A stretch of DNA of 64,000 nt from Hydrogenophaga intermedia. Its GTDB lineage: Bacteria > Pseudomonadota > Gammaproteobacteria > Burkholderiales > Burkholderiaceae_C. The stretch covers positions 62,001 to 126,000 of the forward strand of contig NZ_CCAE010000003.1 of assembly GCF_000723405.1 (NCBI RefSeq). Direction: 5' to 3'. The stretch's first letter is position 1; every line of letters starts with the position of its first letter. Made by a program: the position numbers and the translations under genes. The notes below the pieces were generated by a model. It was not told where the DNA came from. It saw nothing but the letters and a program-made list of their open reading frames with translations, and searched no databases. Shown piece after piece: positions 34,917-42,573 of the stretch.

Positions 34917-37118
34917 TCACCAGCGGTAGTCGGCGGTGAGGATCACCTTGCGCCGGCTGCCGAACCAGCAGTCGCCGCGCGCCAGGCAGACGGCGATGTA
35001 GTCCTCGTCGGCCAGGTTGTTCACGTTGAGCGCGAAGCGCCAGGGGCCGGTCTCCCACGCGGCCATGGCGTCGAACAGCGTCACCGAAGGCACGAAGACG
35101 TTGCCGGTGCCGTCGCCGATGCGGCCGACGTAGCGCGCGCCCGCGCCCAGGGACAGCCCGGGCACGCCGAGGTCGCGGAAGTCGCGCACGGCCCAGAACG
35201 AGGCCATGTGTTTGGGGATGCCTTCGAGCTGCTGGTCGGGGTCGAGCGCACCGCCCCAGGTCGTGGCGCTGGCGCGCGCGTCGGTGTAGGTGACGCTGGC
35301 CAGGTACTGCCAGGCGCCGGCGCGGGCCTGGCCTTCCAGCTCCACGCCCTTCACGCGCGAATCACCGATCTGCTTGCTGAAGCCGATGTTGTCCGGATCG
35401 CTGCCCAGGCGGTTCTTCTCCTTGAGCGAGTACACCGAGGCCGTGGCCTGCATCGGCAGTGTCTGCGATTGCCACTTCACGCCCACTTCCACTTGCTCGC
35501 CTTGCTTGGGCTTGAAGACCTGGCCGAAGGCGTCGGTGCCGGCGACCGGGTTGAAGGACTCCGAGTAGCTCGCGTAGGGCGAGACGCCCGGTGCCGCCTC
35601 GTAGACCACGCCCAGGTTGACGCTGGTGGCCGAGTCGCGGTCGGTGCCGCCGCCGACCGCGGTGTTGCGCACCTTGTCGTGGCGCACGCCAGCGCGCACG
35701 CTCAGGCCGTTCTGGAACTTCATCTGGTCCTGCAGCAGCCAGCCCTGGCGGCGCACGCGCGTTTCGGTCGGTGTGGCGTTGCCCAGTGAGGGGCGCGCAA
35801 AGGTGCCGTACACCGGGTCGTAGACGTTGAGCGGCGTGCCCATGCCGCTGGCCGAGGTCAGGCTGGTGTCCATGGTCGTGGCGTCCATGCCGAACACCAG
35901 CTTGTGCGTCACGCCGCCCAGTTGCCAGTCGCGCTTGAGCAGGACCTCGCCAGTGGTCAGGCGCAGGCCATCGTCGTAGATGTACCAGGGCCGGTCCATG
36001 TACTGGCCGTTCGGGTCGGGGTTGCCTGCCGCGTCGCGAAAGCCATTCAGGCCGAGCCCCCAGTCGAAGTACATGGACTCCATCAGCCCGTCCACGCGGT
36101 CGTGGCGCAACTGGTGGCTCAGGCGCCACTGGTCACCCAGGCCGATGTCGATGGCGTAGCCCACGCGCTTGCGCGTGCCGCCGTAGGTGTCCCAGTCGGG
36201 CTCACCGGCAAACAGGTCGCGCGGGATCGGACCGTTGGGCGCGGGCCGCAGCGTGCCGGCCAGCGGCAGGAACGCGTTGGTGTTCTGGCTGAAGTCCTTC
36301 TGGTACTCGGCGTAGACGGTGAAGCTGTCCTGCGCGTTGGGTTTGAAGGTGAGCGAGGGCGCGACGAAGGTGCGGTCGTCCTGCGCGAAGCGGATCTGCG
36401 TCTTGCTGTCCTTCTCCACGGCCACCAGGCGGTAGAGCAGCGTGCCCTCGGCGTTGAGCGGGCCGGTGAGGTCGGCGTGCACCTCGCGCAGGGAATCGTT
36501 GCCCACGCGGATGCCGACCTCGCGCCGGGGCGCGTCCAGCGGGCGCTTGGGCACCAGGTTCACCACGCCGCCCGGGTCGTTCTGTCCGGCGATGATGGAC
36601 GAGGGACCGCGCAGCACCTCGATGCGTTCGAAGTTGTAGGGCTCGGTGCGCACCACGCCGTAGTAGCCGGTGAGCGGCTCGCGCAGGCCGTTGTAGAGCA
36701 GGGTCGATTCTTCGCTGCCGCGCAACGAGAACCAGTCGCCCCGGTTGTCGATGCCGTAGAGCTCGTTGCGTACACCGGCCGCGTAGCGCAGCGCTTCCTG
36801 CAGGTTGGGCGAGCCCTGGTCGCGGATCTGGTCGGCGGTGATGACGGTCACCGACTGCGGCGTTTCCTGCAGTGGTGTGTCGGTCTTGGTGGCGGTGGCG
36901 CTGCGCGTGGCGGCGTAGCCGCGCACGGGGCCGGTGGCGCTCTCCTGCTCCTTGGGCGCCGTCACGTTGACGGTGCCCAGCGTGGGCGCGGTCTCAGACG
37001 TGGACTGTGCCTGCGCCGAGGCGGCGGTCGACAGGACGAGGGCGGTGATGGCGGTGGCCAGCAGCGTGCGTGGCGCGCCGCAGGGGGCCGGGGACGGTCG
37101 GGTTCGGGTGTTGGGCAT
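34917..37118 (-). CDS. TonB-dependent siderophore receptor
   Basis: 733 residues. A signal peptide with TAITALVLSTAASAQAQS; TonB-box region TLGTVNVTAP; plug motifs QETPQSVTVITADQIRDQG, LRGSEESTLLYNGL, ERIEVLRGPSSIIAGQNDPG and GVVNLVPKRP. The barrel ends in ILTADYRW with two nearby cysteines (CLARGDCW) that may form a disulfide, a pattern seen in hydroxamate-type receptors. It is the first gene behind the Fur-box promoter and heads an operon of up to nine genes. Confidence 0.94.
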   Translation of the reverse strand: MPNTRTRPSPAPCGAPRTLLATAITALVLSTAASAQAQSTSETAPTLGTVNVTAPKEQESATGPVRGYAATRSATATKTDTPLQETPQSVTVITADQIRDQGSPNLQEALRYAAGVRNELYGIDNRGDWFSLRGSEESTLLYNGLREPLTGYYGVVRTEPYNFERIEVLRGPSSIIAGQNDPGGVVNLVPKRPLDAPRREVGIRVGNDSLREVHADLTGPLNAEGTLLYRLVAVEKDSKTQIRFAQDDRTFVAPSLTFKPNAQDSFTVYAEYQKDFSQNTNAFLPLAGTLRPAPNGPIPRDLFAGEPDWDTYGGTRKRVGYAIDIGLGDQWRLSHQLRHDRVDGLMESMYFDWGLGLNGFRDAAGNPDPNGQYMDRPWYIYDDGLRLTTGEVLLKRDWQLGGVTHKLVFGMDATTMDTSLTSASGMGTPLNVYDPVYGTFARPSLGNATPTETRVRRQGWLLQDQMKFQNGLSVRAGVRHDKVRNTAVGGGTDRDSATSVNLGVVYEAAPGVSPYASYSESFNPVAGTDAFGQVFKPKQGEQVEVGVKWQSQTLPMQATASVYSLKEKNRLGSDPDNIGFSKQIGDSRVKGVELEGQARAGAWQYLASVTYTDARASATTWGGALDPDQQLEGIPKHMASFWAVRDFRDLGVPGLSLGAGARYVGRIGDGTGNVFVPSVTLFDAMAAWETGPWRFALNVNNLADEDYIAVCLARGDCWFGSRRKVILTADYRW

Positions 37119-37259
37119 GGTTTCAGGGCGCTGCTTGCGCCCTGCACCACGCTGGCGTCAACAGCCACTCCGTTGGGGTGTCGAATCGGAAGTGGCTGGC
37201 TGTCCGGGCACGGCGGCCCGGTGGCTGGCTACGGACTTGCCTTCGCAGGCAAGCGCAGG

Positions 37260-37289
37260 ATTGTATGAGAACCATTCTCATTCATACAA
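37260..37289 (-). promoter_or_regulatory. Fur-box promoter of the siderophore operon
   Basis: ATGAGAA-CCA-TTCTCAT (37265-37281) is a perfect 7-3-7 dyad matching the Fur consensus. Outer arms TTGTATGA (37261-37268) and TCATACAA (37282-37289) form a second dyad two bases off-centre. Read leftward, TTGTAT-N18-TACAAT gives -35 and -10 boxes with the Fur site between. Iron-replete repression of the leftward operon is expected. Confidence 0.8.
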
Positions 37290-37402
37290 ATCGCTTACAC
37301 CCGCTTGCATCCGTTCGGCCGGGATGCCTCGGTCATACAGATGGGCGACTGTGCGGGCCTTCCCGGGGGCGCCGATGAACGGTCCGATGCTTTAATTTCT
37401 TC

Positions 37403-37729
37403 ATGTTGAAGAAAGCGTGGTTCCGTTTCGGCCTCAGTCGCGCATTGGGCGAGTTGGGCATTCCGTCGAACACGGTGCCATCGCCCCTGCGCCACGCGGT
37501 GATCGACCTGGGCCTGAGCGAAGGCTTCAACCCGCGCGAGGCGGCGCTCATCATCTATTTCCGCACGCCGGCCATGCGCCTGCTGGAGGCACAGAAGGCG
37601 CAGGCCACCATCGTGGCCTGGCAGACCAGCCAGGCGGTGCGCCAGGGCTATTTCGGCCGCGCCGTGCGCCAGGACTTCCCGTTGCCCGAGGGCTCGGGCG
37701 TGCGCGAAAGCCTGTTCCAGGACTCCTAG
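37403..37729 (+). CDS. Hypothetical protein
   Basis: 108 residues, not recognised. The sequence is basic at the N-terminus (MLKKAWFRFGLSRALGELGI), then shows RHAVIDLGLSEGFNPREAAL and IAYFRT-like IIYFRTPAMRLLEAQKAQ, with mixed helix character and no membrane segment or motif. Codon use is like the neighbours. It starts 114 bp from the Fur dyad on the far side, so iron control is possible but unproven. It is convergent with the PACE gene. Confidence 0.6.
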   Translation: MLKKAWFRFGLSRALGELGIPSNTVPSPLRHAVIDLGLSEGFNPREAALIIYFRTPAMRLLEAQKAQATIVAWQTSQAVRQGYFGRAVRQDFPLPEGSGVRESLFQDS

Positions 37730-37745
37730 GGCGCGATCGCCGGCT

Positions 37746-38186
37746 TCAGGTGTTCAGGGCCGGTTGCGGCGCTGCCGAGGCCGGCAGGCCGAACACGCGG
37801 TCGAAGCCCAGGTTGAACGCGTAGGTGTAGACCAGGAAGAACACGATCAGGCCCAGGTCCAGCACGAAGGCCTGCCACAGCGACACGCCCAGCCACCAGG
37901 CGAACAGCGGCACCAGCATCACCACCAGGCCGGCCTCGAAACCCAGCGCGTGCGCGATGCGTCGCGCCACGCCGCGGCCCTTGACCGCCTGGCGCGCCTC
38001 CCAGCGCTCGAACAGGGTGTTGTAGACGAGGTTCCAGACCACCGCGATGGCCGAGGCCGCCACCGCCGCCACGCTGGCGTGGCCCAGGCCGCTGTCGGAC
38101 AGCAGCGCGAGCCCGGCGCTGGAGGCGGCGATGGCGAACAGCTCGTAGAGGGAGACGTAGACGATTTTTCGTTGAAGGCCTTGCAT
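37746..38186 (-). CDS. PACE-family efflux transporter
   Basis: 146 residues, four membrane helices as two tandem bacterial transmembrane pair units. Marks are KIVYVSLYELFAIAASSAGL with a conserved membrane Glu15, VVWNLVYNTLFERWE, and the second-half repeats HALGFEAGLVVMLVPLF and YTYAFNLGFDRVFG. PACE proteins export biocides such as chlorhexidine or polyamines by proton antiport. A LysR gene is divergent with a strong T-N11-A site between, the usual layout. Confidence 0.92.
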   Translation of the reverse strand: MQGLQRKIVYVSLYELFAIAASSAGLALLSDSGLGHASVAAVAASAIAVVWNLVYNTLFERWEARQAVKGRGVARRIAHALGFEAGLVVMLVPLFAWWLGVSLWQAFVLDLGLIVFFLVYTYAFNLGFDRVFGLPASAAPQPALNT

Positions 38187-38253
38187 GGCGAATGTCCTTG
38201 ACCGGGACCCCCACGGCGGGTGGGTGGGGGCGATGAGGGGACTTTATGCGCCG

Positions 38254-38294
38254 TTTTCTGATGGTAAAAGTCAGATAATTTCAGAAAATCTGAC
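38254..38294. promoter_or_regulatory. LysR-type operator between PACE and LysR genes
   Basis: GTCAGAT (38270-38276), N11, ATCTGAC (38288-38294) is a perfect dyad with the T-N11-A spacing of LysR boxes. A second pair, TTTTCTGA (38254-38261) and TCAGAAAA (38281-38288), interlocks with it. TCTGA half sites thus occur four times in 41 bp in the 121-bp divergent gap. Confidence 0.7.
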
Positions 38295-38307
38295 AGATAG
38301 GGGCGCC

Positions 38308-39222
38308 ATGGCCTTCACCAGCGACAACCTGCGCACCTTTCTGGCGGTGCTCGACACCGGTTCCTTTTCGGCCGCCGCGCGCCAGTTGGGCCGCGTGCCC
38401 TCGGCGGTGAGCATGGCCATCGCGCAACTGGAGGCCGAGCTGGACCTGGTGCTGTTCGACCGCAGCGCCCGCGAACCCAGGCCCACCGACGTGGCGCGCG
38501 CGCTGGAGCCGCAGGCGCGGCAGATCGCCGGCCAGTTGCGCCGCCTGGGCGCGCACGCCCAGGCCCTGCACCAGGGGCTGGAGCGCCAGCTCACCATCGC
38601 CATCGCGCCCGAGCTGTTGTCGGCGCCCTGGAGCCGGCCACTGGCGGTGCTGGCCGAGGAGTTCCCGGCGCTGCTGGTGGAGGTGCTGTCGGCGCCGCAG
38701 GCCGATGCGCTGCGCATGCTGCACGCGGGCGAGGCGCAGCTGGCCCTGGTGTTCGAGCGCCCGGGCAGCGACGAGCGCGAGGGTTTCCAGGAGTTGGGCA
38801 CCGAGCTGTTCGTGGCCGTGATCGCGGCCGACCACCCCGAGGCGGTGGCGCGCCAGGGTGCGCTGCAGCTCAACGACCTGATCGAGATCCGCCAGATCGC
38901 CGTGGCCAGCCGCGACCCGCGCGGGCGCGACCCGCGCATGCTGCTGTCGCGCCACCTGTGGCGCACCGACAGCCACCTGGCCACGCTGAGCCTGGTGCAG
39001 GCCGGCCTGGGCTGGGCCTACCTGCCGCGCCGGCTGATCGAGCCGCTGGTGGCCTCGGGCGAACTCACCGAGATCCGCTTCGGCAACATCAGCAACCAGT
39101 TGCGCTTGTGGGTGGACGTGGTGTGGAACGCGGAGCGGCCGCTGGGGCGGGGGGCGCAGCGGTTCATCGAGTTGATGCGGCAGGCCACGCGCGAGGGCGC
39201 GGACGGCGCGGGGCTGGTCTGA
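38308..39222 (+). CDS. LysR-family regulator of the PACE gene
   Basis: 304 residues from ATG 38308, which lies just after the operator; earlier in-frame starts would run through it. The HTH is LRTFLAVLDTGSFSAAARQL with PSAVSMAIAQLEAELDLVLF. Effector domain from residue 90. Divergent from the PACE transporter, its probable target. Confidence 0.9.
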   Translation: MAFTSDNLRTFLAVLDTGSFSAAARQLGRVPSAVSMAIAQLEAELDLVLFDRSAREPRPTDVARALEPQARQIAGQLRRLGAHAQALHQGLERQLTIAIAPELLSAPWSRPLAVLAEEFPALLVEVLSAPQADALRMLHAGEAQLALVFERPGSDEREGFQELGTELFVAVIAADHPEAVARQGALQLNDLIEIRQIAVASRDPRGRDPRMLLSRHLWRTDSHLATLSLVQAGLGWAYLPRRLIEPLVASGELTEIRFGNISNQLRLWVDVVWNAERPLGRGAQRFIELMRQATREGADGAGLV

Positions 39223-39288
39223 GCCCGCTCAAGAACGGCGGGCACCGTCCGATACGAAGGGCAAGCGATTCAGCAACCAGGAGCTCCC

Positions 39289-39492
39289 GTGGACGTTTCC
39301 CCCGCCGCCATGGTCCAGGCCGTCGTGGCCAACCAGCAGGCCGACGTGGCCCAGAAGGTGCAACTCGCCATGCTGCGCAAGTCGATGGACATGCAGGGCA
39401 GCGCGGCGCTGTCGTTGCTGCAGGGCGTCACCGGTGCGCTGCCACTGGCCGAATCGGGCAGCGTGGGCACGAACCTGAACGTGCTGGCCTGA
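39289..39492 (+). CDS. YjfB-like putative motility protein
   Basis: 67 residues, GTG start after CCAGGAG. The sequence MDVSPAAMVQAVVANQQADV, QKVQLAMLRKSMDMQG, ending in a short tail, matches the small YjfB family (putative motility protein), often near flagellar genes in other species. None is seen here. Its last codons and stop lie in a 14-bp tandem repeat. Confidence 0.7.
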   Translation: MDVSPAAMVQAVVANQQADVAQKVQLAMLRKSMDMQGSAALSLLQGVTGALPLAESGSVGTNLNVLA

Positions 39493-39527
39493 ACGTACTG
39501 GCCGGAACGTACTGGCCGGAACGGGCG
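39477..39527. repeat. 14-bp tandem repeat across the YjfB stop
   Basis: GAACGTGCTGGCCT, GAACGTACTGGCCG and GAACGTACTGGCCG follow one another at 39477-39518, then a partial GAACGGGCG. The stop codon lies at the first junction, so the extra copies are untranslated. It looks like recent slippage. Confidence 0.85.
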
Positions 39528-39536
39528 TCTTGATCC

Positions 39537-40793
39537 TCAGGCCGTCGCGGGCTGGGGAATGTCGAAGCCTTCTTCCACCAGCTCGGCCAGCGTGGGCGGT
39601 GCGCCCGCGTCCAGCCGCTTGCGCAGGCGGCGCAACTCACGCGCGCTGTTGATGGCCACCGCGCCCACCACGCGCCCGCCGCGCAGGTGCAGGCTCAACT
39701 GTTTGTCGGGTTGGTCGATGCAGGCCAGGTGCGCATCGCCCTGGTTCGGCGCGCCCACCACCTGCAGGTTCACACCGTACTGATCGGACCAGAACCAGGG
39801 CGCCGGCGCATCGGCTGAGAGCGATGCCTCGCCACCGTCCCCGAAGAGCCGCGCCACGATGTCCGTCGCCACCGCCTCGCCCTGTCGGTTGGCGTTGTCC
39901 CAGGTCTCCACGCGCACGGGCCCGTCGTGGCAGCGCGTGATCTGCTCGGTCACGTCGCCGGCGGCGTAGATGCCCGGCCGGTTCGTGCGGCCATGGGCAT
40001 CCACCACCACGCCCGATCGCACCAGCACGCCGCATTGGCGGGCCAGTGCCGTCTCGGGCGCGATGCCGATGCCCGCCACCACCGCACCCACGGCCAGCCG
40101 GCTGCCGTCGGACAGGTGGGCGGCGGCCACGTCGCCGATGCCCTCCAGCCCCGTGAGCGAGGTGCGCAGGCGGATCGCCACGCCCCGGGACTCGTGCAGG
40201 GCCTGCAGCCAGCGCGCACCGGCCTCGGGCAGGGTGCGCGCGCACAGACGCTCCCCGGCCTCCGCCATCACCACCGCCACACCGGCCTCGCGCGCCGCGG
40301 CCGCCACCTCCAGGCCGATCCAGCTTCCGCCGACCACCAGCAAGGGACGCCCCGCCTTCGCACAGGCCGCGAGGGACAGGCGCAGCGCGGCCGAGTCCGA
40401 GGCGGTGCGCAGCGTGTGCACGCGGCCCAGGTTGCTGCCGGGCACATCCAGCCGGCGCGGCTGTCCGCCGGTGGCCAGCACCAGGGCGTCGAAGCACACC
40501 GACGTGCCGTCGCCGCACAGCACGGTGCGCGCCTGGGCGTCGATGCGCACGGCCGAGCAGTCCAGGCGGATCTGTTCGTTGGCCTGGCGCCCCGGCGCGA
40601 TGGCGCGCAGCGTGGACTCGCTGCCGCACAGGTATTCCTTGGACAGCGGCGGCCGTTCGTAGGGGGCGTGCGCCTCGTCGCTGATGAGCACCACCTGACC
40701 GGCGAAGCCGAGCTGGCGCAGCTTGCGTTGCACCGCGCCGGCCGCCTGGCCGCCGCCCACGATCACCACGCGTTTGCCGGCGCCCGCAGTCAT
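39537..40793 (-). CDS. FAD-dependent ferredoxin reductase of a Rieske oxygenase system
   Basis: 418 residues. FAD motif RVVIVGGGQAAGAVQRKLR, YERPPLSKEYL, NAD motif LLVVGGSWIGLEVAAAAREA and FAD motif NRPGIYAAGDV. This is the glutathione-reductase-type reductase (BphA4/CamA class). The start overlaps the Rieske ferredoxin stop by four bases. It should pass electrons from NADH to that ferredoxin and on to the oxygenase encoded before it. Confidence 0.93.
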   Translation of the reverse strand: MTAGAGKRVVIVGGGQAAGAVQRKLRQLGFAGQVVLISDEAHAPYERPPLSKEYLCGSESTLRAIAPGRQANEQIRLDCSAVRIDAQARTVLCGDGTSVCFDALVLATGGQPRRLDVPGSNLGRVHTLRTASDSAALRLSLAACAKAGRPLLVVGGSWIGLEVAAAAREAGVAVVMAEAGERLCARTLPEAGARWLQALHESRGVAIRLRTSLTGLEGIGDVAAAHLSDGSRLAVGAVVAGIGIAPETALARQCGVLVRSGVVVDAHGRTNRPGIYAAGDVTEQITRCHDGPVRVETWDNANRQGEAVATDIVARLFGDGGEASLSADAPAPWFWSDQYGVNLQVVGAPNQGDAHLACIDQPDKQLSLHLRGGRVVGAVAINSARELRRLRKRLDAGAPPTLAELVEEGFDIPQPATA

Positions 40794-41140
40794 GCGTCCG
40801 CCTCGCCCTGCACGGGCAGCGCCACCATCACCTCGTCGCCCTCGATGCGCACCGGGTAGGTGGTGGCGTCCTTGTCGGCCACGGCCAGGCACTTGCCGCT
40901 GCGGATGTCGAACAGCGCGCCGTGCAGCGGGCACTCGATGGTCTCGCCCTCGACGTAGCCCTCGGACAGCAGCGCGTAGGCGTGCGTGCAGACGTCGTGC
41001 GTGGCGTACACGCCGTCCTGCAGCCGGTACAGCGCGACGGGAATGCCGCCGAGCTTGAGGCCCTTGGGTTCGCCCGCGCGAACCTCGGCCGCCGCGCAGG
41101 CGCGCACCCATTGCGTGGTGGTCCTCGCCTTGGTGTTCAT
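40790..41140 (-). CDS. Rieske-type 2Fe-2S ferredoxin
   Basis: 116 residues. Cluster ligands Cys51-x-His53 (DVCTHAYALLSEG) and Cys70-xx-His73 (IECPLHGALFD) are in place. It is a soluble electron carrier of the three-component oxygenase type (BphA3-like). A GTG four codons earlier is an alternative start. It lies 20 bp after the oxygenase gene and overlaps the reductase gene. Confidence 0.93.
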   Translation of the reverse strand: MNTKARTTTQWVRACAAAEVRAGEPKGLKLGGIPVALYRLQDGVYATHDVCTHAYALLSEGYVEGETIECPLHGALFDIRSGKCLAVADKDATTYPVRIEGDEVMVALPVQGEADA

Positions 41141-41160
41141 GGTCGTGCTCACGGCGCGTC

Positions 41161-42384
41161 TCAGCGGGGCAGGGCGCGCCAGTCCGCGTCCATCGAGGGC
41201 AGGCGCCCGCCGGTGGCGGTGATGCCGGAGTAGTCGCGCGAGCCGGGCAGGGCGCTGGTCGGCGTCTCGTTCGCCATGAACTTCTTCAGTGCCTGCAGCA
41301 GGTGGCGGCGCAGGCGCACGATGGCCTGGTCGGCCGAGCACAGGTACTCGTCGGAACGGTCCACGATGGGGCCCATGCTCACCTGCGTGACGAAGTCCTC
41401 CACCACGATCTCGGTGAAGCCCGTGTGGTTGCCGTGCGCCATGAGCTGGCGGTTCTGGCCCCACGCGCGGTCCGCGTCCTGCACGATGCCGCCGGCCATG
41501 GGCCAGGTGTTGGCGCGCTGCGCGCGCTTCATCGAATCCGTGGGCCGCCTGGTGTTGTAGTAGATGTACCACTGGATCAGGTGCTCGTCGTCGATCGGCA
41601 CCGCGATGATCACCGTGCGGTCCTGGTCGTCGCCGGTGTTGATCGGCGGGATCAGGCCGTAGTAGGGCATGACGAACTCGGTCACGCGCGCCACGCACTC
41701 GCCGGTGGGCGTCTCGCGCAGCGCGGCGGCGCGGTAGCCGTAGGGCGTGTCGTCGAACTTGTAGCGCACCGCGTTGTTCACGCGCGTGGCGGCCATGTCC
41801 ATCTTGGAGTGCGCCAGGTGGCTCTGGTGCAGCAGGGCAATGTGCGAGGAATCGATCGTCGCTTCCACGCCCTGCAGCCAGTTGGAATTGAGCTCCAGAC
41901 CGCAGGAATAGGCCTGCTCGGGCGGCAGGCCCATCCACTCGAAGTTCGGCGCGGCGGGGGCCTCGCCTTCGCCCAGCCACACCCACACCAGGCCCGCACC
42001 TTCCACGCTGGGGTAGTGCTTCACCGGCACGGTCTTGCGAAAACCTTCGGGGTCGCCCGCTTCGTTGGGCACCTCGCGAAGCTCGCCGCTGACGCAGATC
42101 TTCCAGCCGTGAAAGATGCAGCGCAGGGCGTTGTCCTCGTTGCGCGCCAGCGCCAGCGACACGCCGCGGTGCGGGCAGGCCTCGTTGAGGAAGCCGACGC
42201 GCCCGTCGTGCGTTCGGTAGGCCACGTAGCGGCGGCCGAACAGCTTCACGCGCACCGGTGCGCCGCCGGCTTCCAGGCGCGCCGACAGCACGGCGGGGAT
42301 CCAGTAGTGCTGCCTCAGCAGGCGGCCCATCGGGGCGTCGCCCTCGACTTTGGTCAGCAACTCGTTCTCTTCTCGGGTGGTCAT
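41161..42384 (-). CDS. Rieske non-haem iron oxygenase, phthalate-dioxygenase-like
   Basis: 407 residues. Rieske ligands Cys70-x-His72 (NEACPHRGVSL) and Cys89-xx-His92 (LRCIFHGWKI). The mononuclear site is GVEATIDSSHIALLHQSHL, the form seen in phthalate 4,5-dioxygenases and related O-demethylases. No beta subunit gene is present, so it is probably a homotrimer. With ferredoxin and reductase it makes a full three-component system. Start at 42384 avoids the promoter dyad upstream. Substrate unknown. Confidence 0.92.
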   Translation of the reverse strand: MTTREENELLTKVEGDAPMGRLLRQHYWIPAVLSARLEAGGAPVRVKLFGRRYVAYRTHDGRVGFLNEACPHRGVSLALARNEDNALRCIFHGWKICVSGELREVPNEAGDPEGFRKTVPVKHYPSVEGAGLVWVWLGEGEAPAAPNFEWMGLPPEQAYSCGLELNSNWLQGVEATIDSSHIALLHQSHLAHSKMDMAATRVNNAVRYKFDDTPYGYRAAALRETPTGECVARVTEFVMPYYGLIPPINTGDDQDRTVIIAVPIDDEHLIQWYIYYNTRRPTDSMKRAQRANTWPMAGGIVQDADRAWGQNRQLMAHGNHTGFTEIVVEDFVTQVSMGPIVDRSDEYLCSADQAIVRLRRHLLQALKKFMANETPTSALPGSRDYSGITATGGRLPSMDADWRALPR

Positions 42385-42433
42385 GGGGGTCTCCGTGCGG
42401 GGCTCGATTGACGGGTTGGATGAATGGTGCTCA

Positions 42434-42462
42434 AATATCTTCCTGAAAAGATATTGTGTCAA
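42434..42462 (-). promoter_or_regulatory. Promoter and operator of the leftward Rieske operon
   Basis: Read on the minus strand, TTGACA (42462-42457), 17 bp, GATATT (42439-42434). Between and over the -10 is a perfect dyad, AATATCTT/AAGATATT (42434-42441 and 42448-42455). The same arrangement recurs before the ABC operon at 45845-45872. Repressor binding here would block RNA polymerase. Confidence 0.75.
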
Positions 42463-42512
42463 TACCCGACGGGATTTTTACTCTTGAATTTGCCGCTATC
42501 GGCCTTGGATGA

Positions 42513-42529
42513 GTTGGATAAGTTGGGTA
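42513..42529 (+). promoter_or_regulatory. GTTGGRTA direct repeat upstream of the fusion gene
   Basis: GTTGGATA (42513-42520) and GTTGGGTA (42522-42529) are spaced 9 bp apart, 45 bp before the start of the PNPOx-reductase fusion gene. The octamer recurs at 44930-44952 and, inverted, at 45931-45947. Confidence 0.5.
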
Positions 42530-42573
42530 AGTATGCGGCGTCCCACGGCGCCCGACAGAACCAGGAGAGATGG

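Noticed and set aside
42424..42573. Longer N-terminus for the PNPOx fusion protein
   Set aside because: The upstream in-frame stretch crosses the promoter dyad and the GTTGGRTA repeats and lacks a ribosome site, whereas 42574 has AGGAGAG.
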